Of a stretch of 64,000 bases of DNA, positions 47,966 to 56,834 are shown piece by piece. Source of the DNA: Rhodocyclales bacterium. Lineage in GTDB: Bacteria > Pseudomonadota > Gammaproteobacteria > Burkholderiales > Rhodocyclaceae. The stretch covers positions 186,001 through 250,000 of the forward strand of contig JAQGMG010000017.1 of assembly GCA_028292485.1 (NCBI GenBank). Reading direction: 5' to 3'. The translations under genes were made by a program, and so were the position numbers. The number at the start of each line of letters is the position of its first letter. Position 1 is the stretch's first letter. A model generated the notes under the pieces. The model saw only the letters and a program-made list of their open reading frames with translations. It was not told the origin of the DNA and searched no databases.

Positions 47966-49204
47966 ATGGCTGAAAAATCCGATCTCGTCATCAACCATCT
48001 TGAGGTGCTGTACAAGCACCGAGAGTTGGTGGCTGCTGCATACCATAACGGCTCTGCCGATACGGCAGATGATCCTGATGGTGGACGAGGGCTGGCCAGG
48101 CTTAATCAGGCAAGGATTCTGGTTCCGTACCGCGAGGGCTCCTACCGGCTGGCTTCATCATTTACGCGGCATTTGGACGAGGTCTTGCAGATCGAGCGCC
48201 TGTATTCGGCCGCCGGCTCGAATCTCGCGGAGCTTGCCGAGCATCTGCCCGATATTTCGACAATGGTCTCCGATGCGGCATACGACGGCAATGTTGATGA
48301 CGTTGACCGCTATATTGATGAGTTCGATCGCCGGGTCTTCGAGATCGCAGATAGCGTCACGGGGGCGTTGCAATCGTTACGGGTGCAGGCCGATAACAAT
48401 TTCGCCAACGTCAGCAGCTATGCAGAAAAGCGCAAGCAAAACGAATTTTACATGGAGCGGGTGAAGAGCCTGAGCCTAGCTTTGGGTGCCATCCATTCTG
48501 GGGATCTAGTGCAGTCTCTTGAGGCCAGTCCGGAAGGCGGTCGGATGCTCGATACCTACAGGTTTCAGATTGCGGATCATCTGCCGCAGTGGCGAGCGAA
48601 CTTGCTCGATATCACGGCCATTCTCAGGGACTACCTGTTCCGAACCCGGCAGATCGAGCTGATTGCCCGGCGCATGCGCTCCTTTGAGCTTTTTCTGCGT
48701 CGTTCGCCCGGGTATGTCCCGCCGGATATCGAGATTGAAACCGAGGCGCCTTCTTGGGCCGGTCGTGCAATTCATTTTCCCTTGATCGCCCATGCCGATG
48801 TTCAGGATTCAGGCAATGATGAGTTGCTGTTGGAAATCGCACGCAGCATTCCTGACGTCAAGGCGCTGACGGTAGCGCAGCCCCGTCTGGGGACGCTGTT
48901 GCCAGACTCGCCGATTGAACAAGATGCGGATGAGGCTCAGGCGATGTTCTGGGAGCGGGCAGTGCGGCAGATGCTTGAAGGCCTCGGCCGGGAGGCTGTG
49001 TCGGCGACGGCGTGGAAAGCTGGGCAGGCAGCGTGCGCGGGCATTGCAGATGATATCTGGCTACTGTGCCTGCTCCACGAGGAAGCAAACGGGCTGGCGA
49101 GGAACGCAAGCATTCTCTTCGAGCACATCACCCTGCCGACCAGCCGGCTATCGGGCAACATCCTGTTGGCCGACATCCGACTCTCAAAACCTGAACATGC
49201 ATAG
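47966..49204 (+). CDS. jetA: Wadjet/MksF-like kleisin subunit (JetA)
   Basis: The 412-residue product begins 3 bases after jetB. It has an N-terminal winged-helix-like part (ADDPDGGRGLARLNQARILVPYR, in part), a long helical middle (residues about 70-240) and a C-terminal winged-helix-like end. This is the layout of a kleisin that bridges SMC heads. It is shorter than the near-480-residue JetA of type I. Its stop overlaps jetD by 8 bases. Confidence 0.76.
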   Translation: MAEKSDLVINHLEVLYKHRELVAAAYHNGSADTADDPDGGRGLARLNQARILVPYREGSYRLASSFTRHLDEVLQIERLYSAAGSNLAELAEHLPDISTMVSDAAYDGNVDDVDRYIDEFDRRVFEIADSVTGALQSLRVQADNNFANVSSYAEKRKQNEFYMERVKSLSLALGAIHSGDLVQSLEASPEGGRMLDTYRFQIADHLPQWRANLLDITAILRDYLFRTRQIELIARRMRSFELFLRRSPGYVPPDIEIETEAPSWAGRAIHFPLIAHADVQDSGNDELLLEIARSIPDVKALTVAQPRLGTLLPDSPIEQDADEAQAMFWERAVRQMLEGLGREAVSATAWKAGQAACAGIADDIWLLCLLHEEANGLARNASILFEHITLPTSRLSGNILLADIRLSKPEHA

Positions 49205-50048
49205 CAAAGCCCTTGTCGTCAGTCTTCTGCGCGTGGTTCAAAGCCCGGAGGATAGAGGCGAGTTCAGATCGTCAGCCGTACTTCGACAATTCGTGTCGGA
49301 AAGCGGCATCGGGGTTGTGCATGGCCAAAAGATCATCTTCAGCGAGTCACACAAGGGGCGGGTCCGGAAGTGGCTGGAAGCCGACAACATTGACCCGCAA
49401 ACCCCGGCTATTGCGTGGAACGGCATTGGCAGATCGGATGCCTTGGAGGTCGGTCCTGATGAGAAATGGGCCAGAGGTGCTGTCCGCGGTGAGCGGATTG
49501 CATTCAAGACGTGGCGAGGTTGCTTGTTGCGCATGGGTGACCGGACGCTCGAACTGCCGGAGCGGGCGAACCTGGAGTGGGATTGCCGGCAGGCCCTGTT
49601 CAGTCTGCAGCACCGCGATGTGATCGTGGTTGAGAACTGGGAGACCTTCGAGCGTGTAGATGATCTACAAGTCGACGTTTCCCGGGTGTCTGAGTCTCCG
49701 TTGATCCTTTGGCGCGGGGGGACATCGAGTGCTTCGGTGGGGGCCGCCTTACGGTTTCTGGAGGCCTTCAATCGCCCGGTGTGGTCAGCTCCAGATTACG
49801 ATCCTGCTGGTCTGGCGATCGCTGCCAAGTTGCCTCATCTGGCTGGGGTATTGGCTCCGGCCGATGATGTTATTGTGAGGGCGCTAAAGCAGTCACGGCT
49901 GCATAGTCGTTACACAAGCCAGCTGCCGGCTGCTCAAGGCATTTTGGAGAGCGCGATCGATCTGGATGTTCGGCGATTGTGGGGGATCGTTCGCGAGAGT
50001 CAGAATGCGCTGCCTCAAGAGTCTTTGTGCAGGGTTGCTGCGCATTGA
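49197..50048 (+). CDS. jetD: Wadjet JetD-like TOPRIM nuclease, compact (DUF7281-like)
   Basis: JetD cuts the plasmid once the condensin has sensed its size. Start ATG at 49197 (MHSKALVVSLL). The C-terminal half looks like the topoisomerase VI-type TOPRIM fold: Glu146 in VIVVENWETF, a glycine turn in LILWRGGTSSASV, and Asp200-x-Asp202 in SAPDYDPAGLAIA as metal ligands. The product is 283 residues, clearly shorter than type I JetD (near 390), and the N-terminal arm domain is reduced. It closes the four-gene operon. Confidence 0.83.
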   Translation: MHSKALVVSLLRVVQSPEDRGEFRSSAVLRQFVSESGIGVVHGQKIIFSESHKGRVRKWLEADNIDPQTPAIAWNGIGRSDALEVGPDEKWARGAVRGERIAFKTWRGCLLRMGDRTLELPERANLEWDCRQALFSLQHRDVIVVENWETFERVDDLQVDVSRVSESPLILWRGGTSSASVGAALRFLEAFNRPVWSAPDYDPAGLAIAAKLPHLAGVLAPADDVIVRALKQSRLHSRYTSQLPAAQGILESAIDLDVRRLWGIVRESQNALPQESLCRVAAH

Positions 50049-50350
50049 TGTGAATCGCCGCCCCGAATTTCGTGGACGCATTTGAGGGCCGCTTTACTTT
50101 CTAGAGCGGCCGGTCTCGCGAGGTCCGTCGAATGACAGCAAAGGCCGACAACCTGGCGCATGACGCTGTCGTTTGCGCCCAGCGCACACAGTTCGGCCAA
50201 AGCTGCCACTCGAGGTCGTGTGCGAAAACGGCCGATTGCTGGCGTAAACCGGACGTTCGCCTGGTGCCCGCTATGTGTCTTGCGCTCGGCCCTATGCACG
50301 CGTCGCTGCGAACTGGGCTGCACAAGTGACTGATGTTCAAAAGGGGCAGG
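50049..50350. other. Non-coding gap with copy B of the flanking repeat (50143-50203)
   Basis: No gene can be supported here. About 60 bases from 50143 match 42435-42495 at the other side of the Wadjet-like operon in the same direction. A minus-strand frame over this region (50015-50323) contains the phrase ALAELCALGANDSV, of a kind seen in degenerate repeated DNA of betaproteobacteria. Confidence 0.55.
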
Positions 50351-51721
50351 CTAGCGACCAGCTTGTGGCCATAAGCGGGTTCCTTCGCGAACCAACTCAC
50401 CAATGCCGCTCAGCTCCGCAATGCGCCGAACCCGCGCCTCGTCGTTGGTTGCATAGCCAATTGGCACACACACCGATTCGCTCAGTGCAACCATAACCGA
50501 CACAACGGCAACCCGCTCAGCGATGAGGACCACCTCAAGCGCTGTTGGCACTCTCTTTGTTGGTGCGCGGACCCCCATATCGAAGACTCGCGTGAACGTC
50601 TTTGACAGAGGGTCGGTCACTGAGGCCGGCGAGATCACTACGGACGAGAGCGTCCCTCCTTTGGCCCTCGCTCGGATGACACCGCGCAGTGCTTCGAGGG
50701 TCGCCGGTACATCCTCCGTTGCACCCCACCGCGAACCGCCAGGCCTGAGCCACCAAGTCTGCCAACGATGGTCCCCGCTGAAGTCCAGCGACGCATCCTC
50801 AAGCAGTTCGGTAATGGCTCGTCGGTTTCGTTCTACATAGGGGTAGCCCACTAGAGGAACCGTGCCTGCCGAGCTGCTGTTCATCTCCTGCTGAAGCCAG
50901 CGGGCCAAGTCGAAGTGCCCGTCGGGCTGGACCCACTGCGACCAGTCTCGGTGGTTGAACATCCGACCGAACTCGTTGGAGGAAGCTTGGCTCGGGTTGA
51001 CGTGGTCAAGCTTGCGTAGCTCGATGGACATTGCTTCTGTTAGCTGCTTTCCTCGCCCCTTTGAGTCTGTCTCGCGCAGATTTATGTGTGACTCTAGCTT
51101 AGGTGCGCCTTGCAAAGTCAGCCGCTCGCTACCGCCAATCTGGACAAAACTGTAGCGACCAGCGTGCACGTCAAGGATAGAGTAAAGGCTCCACTGGTCC
51201 GCGTTTCTATCGTTGCGCGCGATGCGTAGGTAATCCCGGAAGTTGTCGTGAAACGCCGCGCGCGCGCCCGCCTCGTCAATCTGCTGACGCAGCGGAAGCG
51301 GAATGAGGTGCTGGACGTTGCGCAGTCCGCGGCCGCTTACCATGTGCTTGGTCACCAGATCGAACCAGACGTCCGCGTTCATCGGTTCTGCAACCGTGAT
51401 GGTTGGCGCATCTTCGGTGGATGTTCGAAACATCTCCTTCGCAGAGGGGTGCAAGCTGATGTTGTTGCCATCCACCGTGACCAAGCTGCGTGACTGGAGG
51501 TCAGAAACGGCGATGCCCAAGTCTCGACCTTCAAAGCCGAAGAAGCGCGCTAGCGTGTCCGCTGAGATGGACTTCACCACGAGAAGAGTTCTCAAGATGA
51601 ACTCATCCACCATGGGCAGCCGACGCTCCTTGGTCCTCTCGGCCGCGAGGACGAACTGACGGCAAGGAAGGTTGAACCCGAACGTGTTCGTCTCGAAGGT
51701 GTTGTTCTCGTCCATGTTCAT
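50351..51721 (-). CDS. Unrecognised protein coupled to SF1 helicase
   Basis: The 456-residue product begins with 15 acidic/polar residues and then a winged-helix-like region (residues 40-95, LRTLLVVKSISADTLARFFG). The middle has SLYSILDVHAGRYSF and IRLRETD-like strands; the C-terminal 120 residues form a mixed alpha/beta region with no catalytic motif I can name. Its start overlaps the helicase stop by 4 bases (ATGA), so the two were made as a pair. Helicase-partner genes of this sort occur in defence islands. Function unknown. Confidence 0.7.
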   Translation of the reverse strand: MNMDENNTFETNTFGFNLPCRQFVLAAERTKERRLPMVDEFILRTLLVVKSISADTLARFFGFEGRDLGIAVSDLQSRSLVTVDGNNISLHPSAKEMFRTSTEDAPTITVAEPMNADVWFDLVTKHMVSGRGLRNVQHLIPLPLRQQIDEAGARAAFHDNFRDYLRIARNDRNADQWSLYSILDVHAGRYSFVQIGGSERLTLQGAPKLESHINLRETDSKGRGKQLTEAMSIELRKLDHVNPSQASSNEFGRMFNHRDWSQWVQPDGHFDLARWLQQEMNSSSAGTVPLVGYPYVERNRRAITELLEDASLDFSGDHRWQTWWLRPGGSRWGATEDVPATLEALRGVIRARAKGGTLSSVVISPASVTDPLSKTFTRVFDMGVRAPTKRVPTALEVVLIAERVAVVSVMVALSESVCVPIGYATNDEARVRRIAELSGIGELVREGTRLWPQAGR

Positions 51722-52466
51722 GAGACTTCCGATGCCGTAAGGAGGGTGGCGTGGTCCGGGTTGCTTTTCATGTGCTCAAAGACCCTGCGCATAGGTGACT
51801 TCGGACCAACCCGTCGCCCCCACATGTCCGCATCGCCGACTACGATGAGTCGCTCTTGGGCACGCGAAACAGCCACATTACAGCGGTTCGGGATTCCCAC
51901 GTGTCCCGGTGACCCCTTCGGATTGCTGCGCACCAGGGAGAGAATGACGATGGCGTTCTCCTTGCCTTGATAGGAGTCGACCGTGTCGATGCGCACCAGG
52001 CGCTTGAACTTCGGGTCGAACGGACGGCGCGACCATGCCAGCTCAATTTGACGTTTCTGCCCTGCATACATGCAGATGACACCGATCGGCGTCTCATCAT
52101 CAAGCTTCGCCAGCGCCATGACTAAGGCACTGTCCGTCGCGAGCTTCTCCAGCACCGCGATGACTACTTCGACTTCGCTACGGTTATGGACTGTCGTCTC
52201 ACCCTCGGGACGATTTTCGGAGTTCATGTGCTCGTTGCTGGCATCGACCCACACGAGCGGCTTGTGCAACCAGGGCACCCCAAAGTCGGTCGGCTGTAGT
52301 ACTGACTGTCGCGCCTCTGAGGTCACCAGCCGGATGCCATTCTCCTCGTAGAAGCACTCCGAGACCAAGTCGCAGATGGCGCTGTCCATCCGATATTGCT
52401 CAGTCAGCCGCACGCCGATGGACTGGCCGTAAGTCGAAGTGAAGGCGCGCTCAAAGTCGCTGCGAG
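51718..52466 (-). pseudogene. SF1 (DNA2/NAM7-like) helicase, C-terminal part only, cut by IS21
   Basis: About 245 C-terminal residues remain. They show LTEQYRMDSAI, VICMYAGQKRQIE, motif V (DTVDSYQGKENAIVIL) and motif VI (NVAVSRAQERLIVVGD). Walker A and B lie in the missing N-terminal part. The frame enters the terminal repeat of an IS21-family element at 52467. The missing part is not present on the other side of the insertion sequence, so it was deleted rather than just interrupted. Confidence 0.85.
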
Positions 52467-52539
52467 TGTTGATAACCATCTAATTTTGACCCAGGGTTTC
52501 CATCTAAAACTGACCCACGGTTTTATGCGTATAGTATAG

Positions 52540-53355
52540 CTACGCAGCGGTGCTTGGATCGTTTTCGGTGTTCTGCGTTTGCTCTCCTTTCGGTTTGGTG
52601 TGACGAGTTCGGCCAGGCTGCAGCCTGGCCGAACTCGTTTTGAAGCGCCATGATTCATTGCCCGTTTCAACGATGTGGCAATGATGTGTGAGCCGATCGA
52701 GCAGCGCGGTGGTCATCTTGACGTCGCCAAAGATGCTAGCCCACTCGGTAAAGGATAGATTGGTCGTGATCACCACACTCGTATGCTCATAGAGTTTGGA
52801 GAGCAGATGAAACAGCAAGGCACCGCCGGCTTGGCTAAAGGGCAGATAGCCCAACTCATCGAGAACAACCAGATCGACATACATCAGCCGGTACGCCAAT
52901 TGCCCTTGCTTGCCACGGACCTTCTCCTGCTCAAGCGCATTGACCAGCTCTACCGTTGAGAAGAAACGCACTCGCCGGTTATGGTGCGCGATGGCTTGTA
53001 CGCCGATGGCGGTCGCCAGATGTGTCTTGCCCGTGCCTGGCCCGCCAATGAACACCACGTTGTGTGCCGCCTCGATGAATTCGCCGGTATGCAGGCGGCG
53101 TATCAGCGCCTCATCGACGCGTGACTGCGTCAAGTCGAAGCCGGCCAGATCACGATGTGCGGGGAAGCGTGCCACCCCCATCTGGTAGGCAATTGAGCGC
53201 ACTTCCCGCTCCCCAGTTTCCGCTGCCAGCAGTTCATTCATCCAGTGCTCGGGCGAGAACTCACTGTGTCGTGCGCGGCTGATCAATTCAGGCCAGCACT
53301 GCGCCATGCCATGCAGTTTGAGCGCCTTGAGGCGTGCAATGAGTTCAACGGACAT
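52540..53355 (-). CDS. istB: IS21 IstB ATP-binding helper protein
   Basis: The start at 53355 ([16 protein letters not shown]) is the usual IstB opening; the longer frame reads into istA. Walker A is [11 protein letters not shown] and Walker B is [12 protein letters not shown], with sensor region ITTNLSF. The product is 271 residues. IstB assembles on target DNA and stimulates the IstA transposase. It overlaps istA by 11 bases. Confidence 0.95.
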   Translation of the reverse strand: MSVELIARLKALKLHGMAQCWPELISRARHSEFSPEHWMNELLAAETGEREVRSIAYQMGVARFPAHRDLAGFDLTQSRVDEALIRRLHTGEFIEAAHNVVFIGGPGTGKTHLATAIGVQAIAHHNRRVRFFSTVELVNALEQEKVRGKQGQLAYRLMYVDLVVLDELGYLPFSQAGGALLFHLLSKLYEHTSVVITTNLSFTEWASIFGDVKMTTALLDRLTHHCHIVETGNESWRFKTSSARLQPGRTRHTKPKGEQTQNTENDPSTAA

Positions 53356-54853
53356 CGCCCACCTCCACTCGCAGATGATCATAGCGATGTACGTTAGCCA
53401 TCGGCTCCTCGCTGAGCGCAATGGGCGAGACATCGAGCGGCAAGGCCGCTGGCTGCTTAAGTCGTGCCAGCACGTTGAGCACATGTTCGCCACTGGGACG
53501 ACCGGCCTCCAGTGCCAGTTCGACAGCCACCAGCACCGCTTCGAGGCCATGATGCGGGATGGCGGCCAGCACATCGGCCATCACCCGATCTCCCCCCGTT
53601 TGTTTGAGCAAGTGGCGCTGCAGCTTCAGCAAGGCCTCGGGCATGTCGGCAAAGGGTGCGCCGTTACGCAGTGCGCCGGGCTTGCGCTCGATGATGCCAA
53701 TGTAATGACGGAAGTCGTAATACGTCTGATGGCGCTCGAAGCTGCGCACATGACGGGCAATCTCTACGCCATCGGCCACCATGAGCAGCGTGTTTGGATA
53801 GATACGCAGGCTGATGACACGGTGGGCATACTCGGCGGGGACGCTGTAGCGGTTGCGCTGCAAGTGCACCAGCGCGGTACTGGAAACGCGTGCGGCACGC
53901 TCGACGTAGCCATCGAAGGCTTGTGACTTGGGCATCATTTGCAATTGCTCATCTTGCAGCAACTCGGCAAGGGTCAGCGTCGGCCACTCCGGATGCGTCA
54001 TCTGCTCCCATGCGATGTGGCATTGCACGCCGACCCAGACATTGAGTTCATCCAGGCTAGCCCAGCGTTGCTCCCCGGCGGCCTGCCAAATCTGCCGTCG
54101 TCGATCCTGCACGTTCTTCTCGACGATGCCTTTCTCCCAACCGGCCGCACGGTTGCAGAACTCGGGGTCAAACAGGTAGTGACTGCACAGGGCATAGAAG
54201 CGCGGATTGACGTCACGCTGCTTGCCACGCCCGACCTTGTCGACGGCCGTCTTCATATTGTCGTAGATGCCCCGGCGCGGCACACCGCCGAAGGCGGCGA
54301 AGGCACGCTCATGCGCATCGAATAACATCTCGTGGCTTTGTGCCGGATAAGCCGTCATCCAGAAGGCGCGGCTGGCACACAGCTTGGTGTGCGCCACCTC
54401 CAGGCGTCGGCGCAAGCCGCCGACAAATTGGTACTCGACACTCCAGTCGAACTGGAAGGCTTCCCCCAAGGCAAAGCTCAAGGGGACGTAGGCGCTACGC
54501 TTAGGATGAGCGGCCAGCTCTTCACGCCAACGCCGCACGAAATGGCAGACCCGGTTGTAACTGCCTGCATAGCCTTGGGCACGGATCGCCTGGAAGAGTA
54601 CGCGTGCGGTGCGCCGTTCTCGTTTAGCGCGATGACTATCGGCCTGCAGCCATTGCCGTAGTTGATCCGCCCAGGGATCGACCACGCTCTTGACCTGCTT
54701 AGCCGGGTACTTCGGCTCGGTCACCTGATCTTGGCGTAACCAGTGCCGGATCGTGTTTCTGGATAAACCCGTTTGTCGTGCAATCTCTCGCAGCGACAAA
54801 CCCTCGCGGATATGCATCCGCCGTATCTTGGCCAACATGCTCACATTGATCAC
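53345..54853 (-). CDS. istA: IS21 IstA transposase
   Basis: The 502-residue DDE transposase has an N-terminal helix-turn-helix ([21 protein letters not shown], in part) and the catalytic residues in [17 protein letters not shown] and [12 protein letters not shown]. All are intact, so the element may be active. The frame begins at [10 protein letters not shown]. Confidence 0.95.
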   Translation of the reverse strand: MINVSMLAKIRRMHIREGLSLREIARQTGLSRNTIRHWLRQDQVTEPKYPAKQVKSVVDPWADQLRQWLQADSHRAKRERRTARVLFQAIRAQGYAGSYNRVCHFVRRWREELAAHPKRSAYVPLSFALGEAFQFDWSVEYQFVGGLRRRLEVAHTKLCASRAFWMTAYPAQSHEMLFDAHERAFAAFGGVPRRGIYDNMKTAVDKVGRGKQRDVNPRFYALCSHYLFDPEFCNRAAGWEKGIVEKNVQDRRRQIWQAAGEQRWASLDELNVWVGVQCHIAWEQMTHPEWPTLTLAELLQDEQLQMMPKSQAFDGYVERAARVSSTALVHLQRNRYSVPAEYAHRVISLRIYPNTLLMVADGVEIARHVRSFERHQTYYDFRHYIGIIERKPGALRNGAPFADMPEALLKLQRHLLKQTGGDRVMADVLAAIPHHGLEAVLVAVELALEAGRPSGEHVLNVLARLKQPAALPLDVSPIALSEEPMANVHRYDHLRVEVGDVR

Positions 54854-54960
54854 TCCTGTTGCCCCCGCTCAAGTCACAAGCAGGGAAGATCAACACAAGT
54901 GGGTCAAGTTTCGATGGAAATTACTTCTACAGGTGGGTCAATTCTGGATGGTTGTCAACA

Positions 54961-55318
54961 CTCGCGGATAGAGCGTGAGTCGTTCAGCATCGCTTATGTC
55001 GAAGCAATACAGCGAAGAGGTCATATCGCCAAGTTCTATAGTCCGTCTTTCTCCGTGCTACTGAATAGCGTATTACCGCCGCCATTTACCCACCGCGACC
55101 AGACCGAAGAATGGTACGGGCTGGACAATGCCATTGTCGAATTCGACCGGAACGGTCGAGTCGTCTCGGCACTCGTGGGAGCGCATCAAGCCTCGTCACT
55201 ACTCGGTGTGCGAGACCTGGAGTACCGCACGATCTATATGGGCACCCTCAATGCCAAAGCCATCGAAAACAAGTTATCCATATACCTGTTTCGCGATACC
55301 GAGCTGAGGACGCTTTGA
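54961..55318 (+). pseudogene. 5'-truncated gene after IS21
   Basis: A plus-strand frame emerges from the right end of the insertion sequence and continues for about 115 residues (ESFSIAYVEAIQRRGHIAKF, then EEWYGLDNAIVEFD and RTIYMGTLNAKAIENK) to a TGA at 55316. Its own start is lost. I do not recognise the family. It overlaps the following small gene by 1 base, so it was probably the partner of the DUF2384-type protein. Confidence 0.6.
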
Positions 55319-55506
55319 TGCCATTCGTGCTCAACGAAGCTGCAATGGCTCGCGGATTTGACGTTGGCACATGGCTGGGTAGATGGATAGAGGAGCCACA
55401 GCGTGCTCTTGGAGATGCTGCTGCGATTGACTACCTGGCGAACGCCGAGGGGCGTGCATGTCTGGAGCGTGTCTTGGGGTCCATGGAGAGCGGCGCGTAT
55501 TTGTGA
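55318..55506 (+). CDS. Small DUF2384-type (MbcA/ParS-like) protein
   Basis: The 62-residue product has WIEEPQRALGDAAAIDYLAN and the SGAYL end, which corresponds to the toxin-binding part of MbcA/ParS/Xre antitoxins. The start ATG shares one base with the stop of the truncated gene before it. It is a second copy of the type seen at 41678-41950, but only distantly alike. Confidence 0.55.
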   Translation: MPFVLNEAAMARGFDVGTWLGRWIEEPQRALGDAAAIDYLANAEGRACLERVLGSMESGAYL

Positions 55507-55570
55507 TGGTGTGCGCTTGTGTTCAACTTTTCATCAGAGCCGAAGGATGATTATATGAATAAAGGATTGG
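55479..55570 (+). repeat. Diverged repeat, copy B (partner at 41180-41272)
   Basis: This covers the end of the DUF2384-type gene and the start (ATGAATAAAGGATT) of what used to be a small membrane protein gene. Here that reading frame is changed after a few codons, unlike the intact copy at 41257. Confidence 0.65.
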
Positions 55571-55582
55571 CTGCTCCGCAGC

Positions 55583-56286
55583 TCAGGACCATGTCGCTGC
55601 GCGCACCAGTGCCTGCTCAATGGGCAAGCCCACATAATTCTGCATTACGAGAATCCCCATAAGCGCGATCACGGTCGCGCAGAAACTTCGCGTTAAGCTG
55701 GTTTTTCCAGCAGTGCGAAGCCCAACAAAGATGAGGTAGGCAAAGTAAAGATACAGAGCCGCGCCAATCAAGTTTGATGTCTTGGCGATTGGCAATGTAC
55801 TAAAGTGCTGACGGAAAGTTATCAGGTAGGCTGAAGAAAACAGCGTGGGGCTGTCCAACATGGCAGCTGCACGCGTAGTGGTGACAGGCAGCATGAAAAA
55901 AGCAATGAATGGCATCAACGAAAATGAGTACGCCATTACGGCAATGCTGACACGCGGATCTGCGGGGCTGCCTGCTATCCACGCCGCGATTCGAAGAATG
56001 GCCGCGTAGGCAAAAGCCGAACCAGGCAGCAAATGCAAGACATTGTTATCAGATATGATGGTTGGCTAACAGAGTGAATGGTCCAAATTGCAAAACATTG
56101 GAGCGTGCTCAGAACCAATACCATCAGTAGGAGGTTTTTGAGCGCGCGGGTCACCGACTGCTTCGTTCCAAAGTTGCGATTTTGATAGAAAGCCTTGGGG
56201 CCGCTAACTACTTGAAAGCTATCGTGCAGAATTTCGAATGCGGCCTTGCCAAGCAAATCACATAGTTGTTTTACGTTATCAAGCAC
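55583..56286 (-). pseudogene. Membrane protein gene (Yip1-like), apparent frameshift
   Basis: Two overlapping frames belong together. 56286-55975 (MLDNVKQLCDLLGKAAFEIL) opens, and 56038-55583 carries four hydrophobic helices (MAYSFSLMPFIAFFMLPV and LIGAALYLYFAYLIFVGL among them). The second frame continues upstream without a stop to about 56065, so a shift of one base near 56050-56070 would join them into a protein of about 230 residues. The layout of an N-terminal soluble part then several helices fits Yip1-type proteins, but family assignment is weak. Confidence 0.5.
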
Positions 56287-56424
56287 ATCATGCTCCTGTC
56301 ATTGTGGTGGAAAGGTCACTCTGCCTTAGGCGTCTTTTGCCACAGTCAATCGGGTGTGGCAGCGGAGGTCGTACGCGGAGATATTTGGATCTCGGTAATG
56401 ACTGCTGATTGTTGCTAACAAATG

Positions 56425-56832
56425 TTACGGCGTTGGCCTTCTCCTGTTTGCCTTGGCCTCCGTCTCGGCTTGCTTTGAGCGATGCCCGCTATCCGGACAC
56501 CACTCGACTTCCCCTGCCTTGATCCAGAAATGCGCACGACATGAATTTTTCTGATGGATTGACGGGGCAATCGTCGGTCGACCTAGCCAGTCGCTTTCCA
56601 CCATCCAGTGAGGTCGCTGCAACGGATTCAGCGAAAGCTGAAATCGGTTCCCGCATCCTCCTGGACATTGGAAGCACGCCCATTTCTGCTTGCCCCCTCC
56701 TTCGACCACTATCAATACGCTGGCGACCAATTCCTTTGGGCTGGGGTGACGGTCTACGATTCGCACCGTCATTTCCGGTCGTTTGATTAAACCGAACAAT
56801 ACAAGCGCTTCCCGTACGCAATCTCGGATCAT
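56425..56832 (-). CDS. DUF6527-family protein of ubiquitin-like operon
   Basis: The start at 56832 (MIRDCVREALVLFG) lies 2 bases after the E1 stop. The 135-residue product has a putative zinc site: CFQCPGGCGNRFQLSL then RAHFWIKAGEVEWC, with the sequence around LNPLQRPHWMVESD. This pattern is that of DUF6527, a family often found with bacterial E1/E2/multiubiquitin genes. Its biochemical role is unknown. A substrate-adaptor or E3-like role is only a guess. Confidence 0.75.
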   Translation of the reverse strand: MIRDCVREALVLFGLIKRPEMTVRIVDRHPSPKELVASVLIVVEGGGKQKWACFQCPGGCGNRFQLSLNPLQRPHWMVESDWLGRPTIAPSIHQKNSCRAHFWIKAGEVEWCPDSGHRSKQAETEAKANRRRPTP

Positions 56833-56834
56833 GC

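Larger units (their letters stand above)
52467..54960 (-). mobile_element. IS21-family insertion sequence, intact genes
   Basis: Terminal inverted repeats are TGTTGATAACCATC at 52467 and the complement of GATGGTTGTCAACA ending at 54960 (13 of 14 match). Subterminal TGACCCA / TGGGTCA motifs repeat at both ends, as is usual for IS21. istA and istB are complete. No direct target duplication is visible outside the ends; instead GCGAG and CTCGC extend the inverted repeat. Confidence 0.88.
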
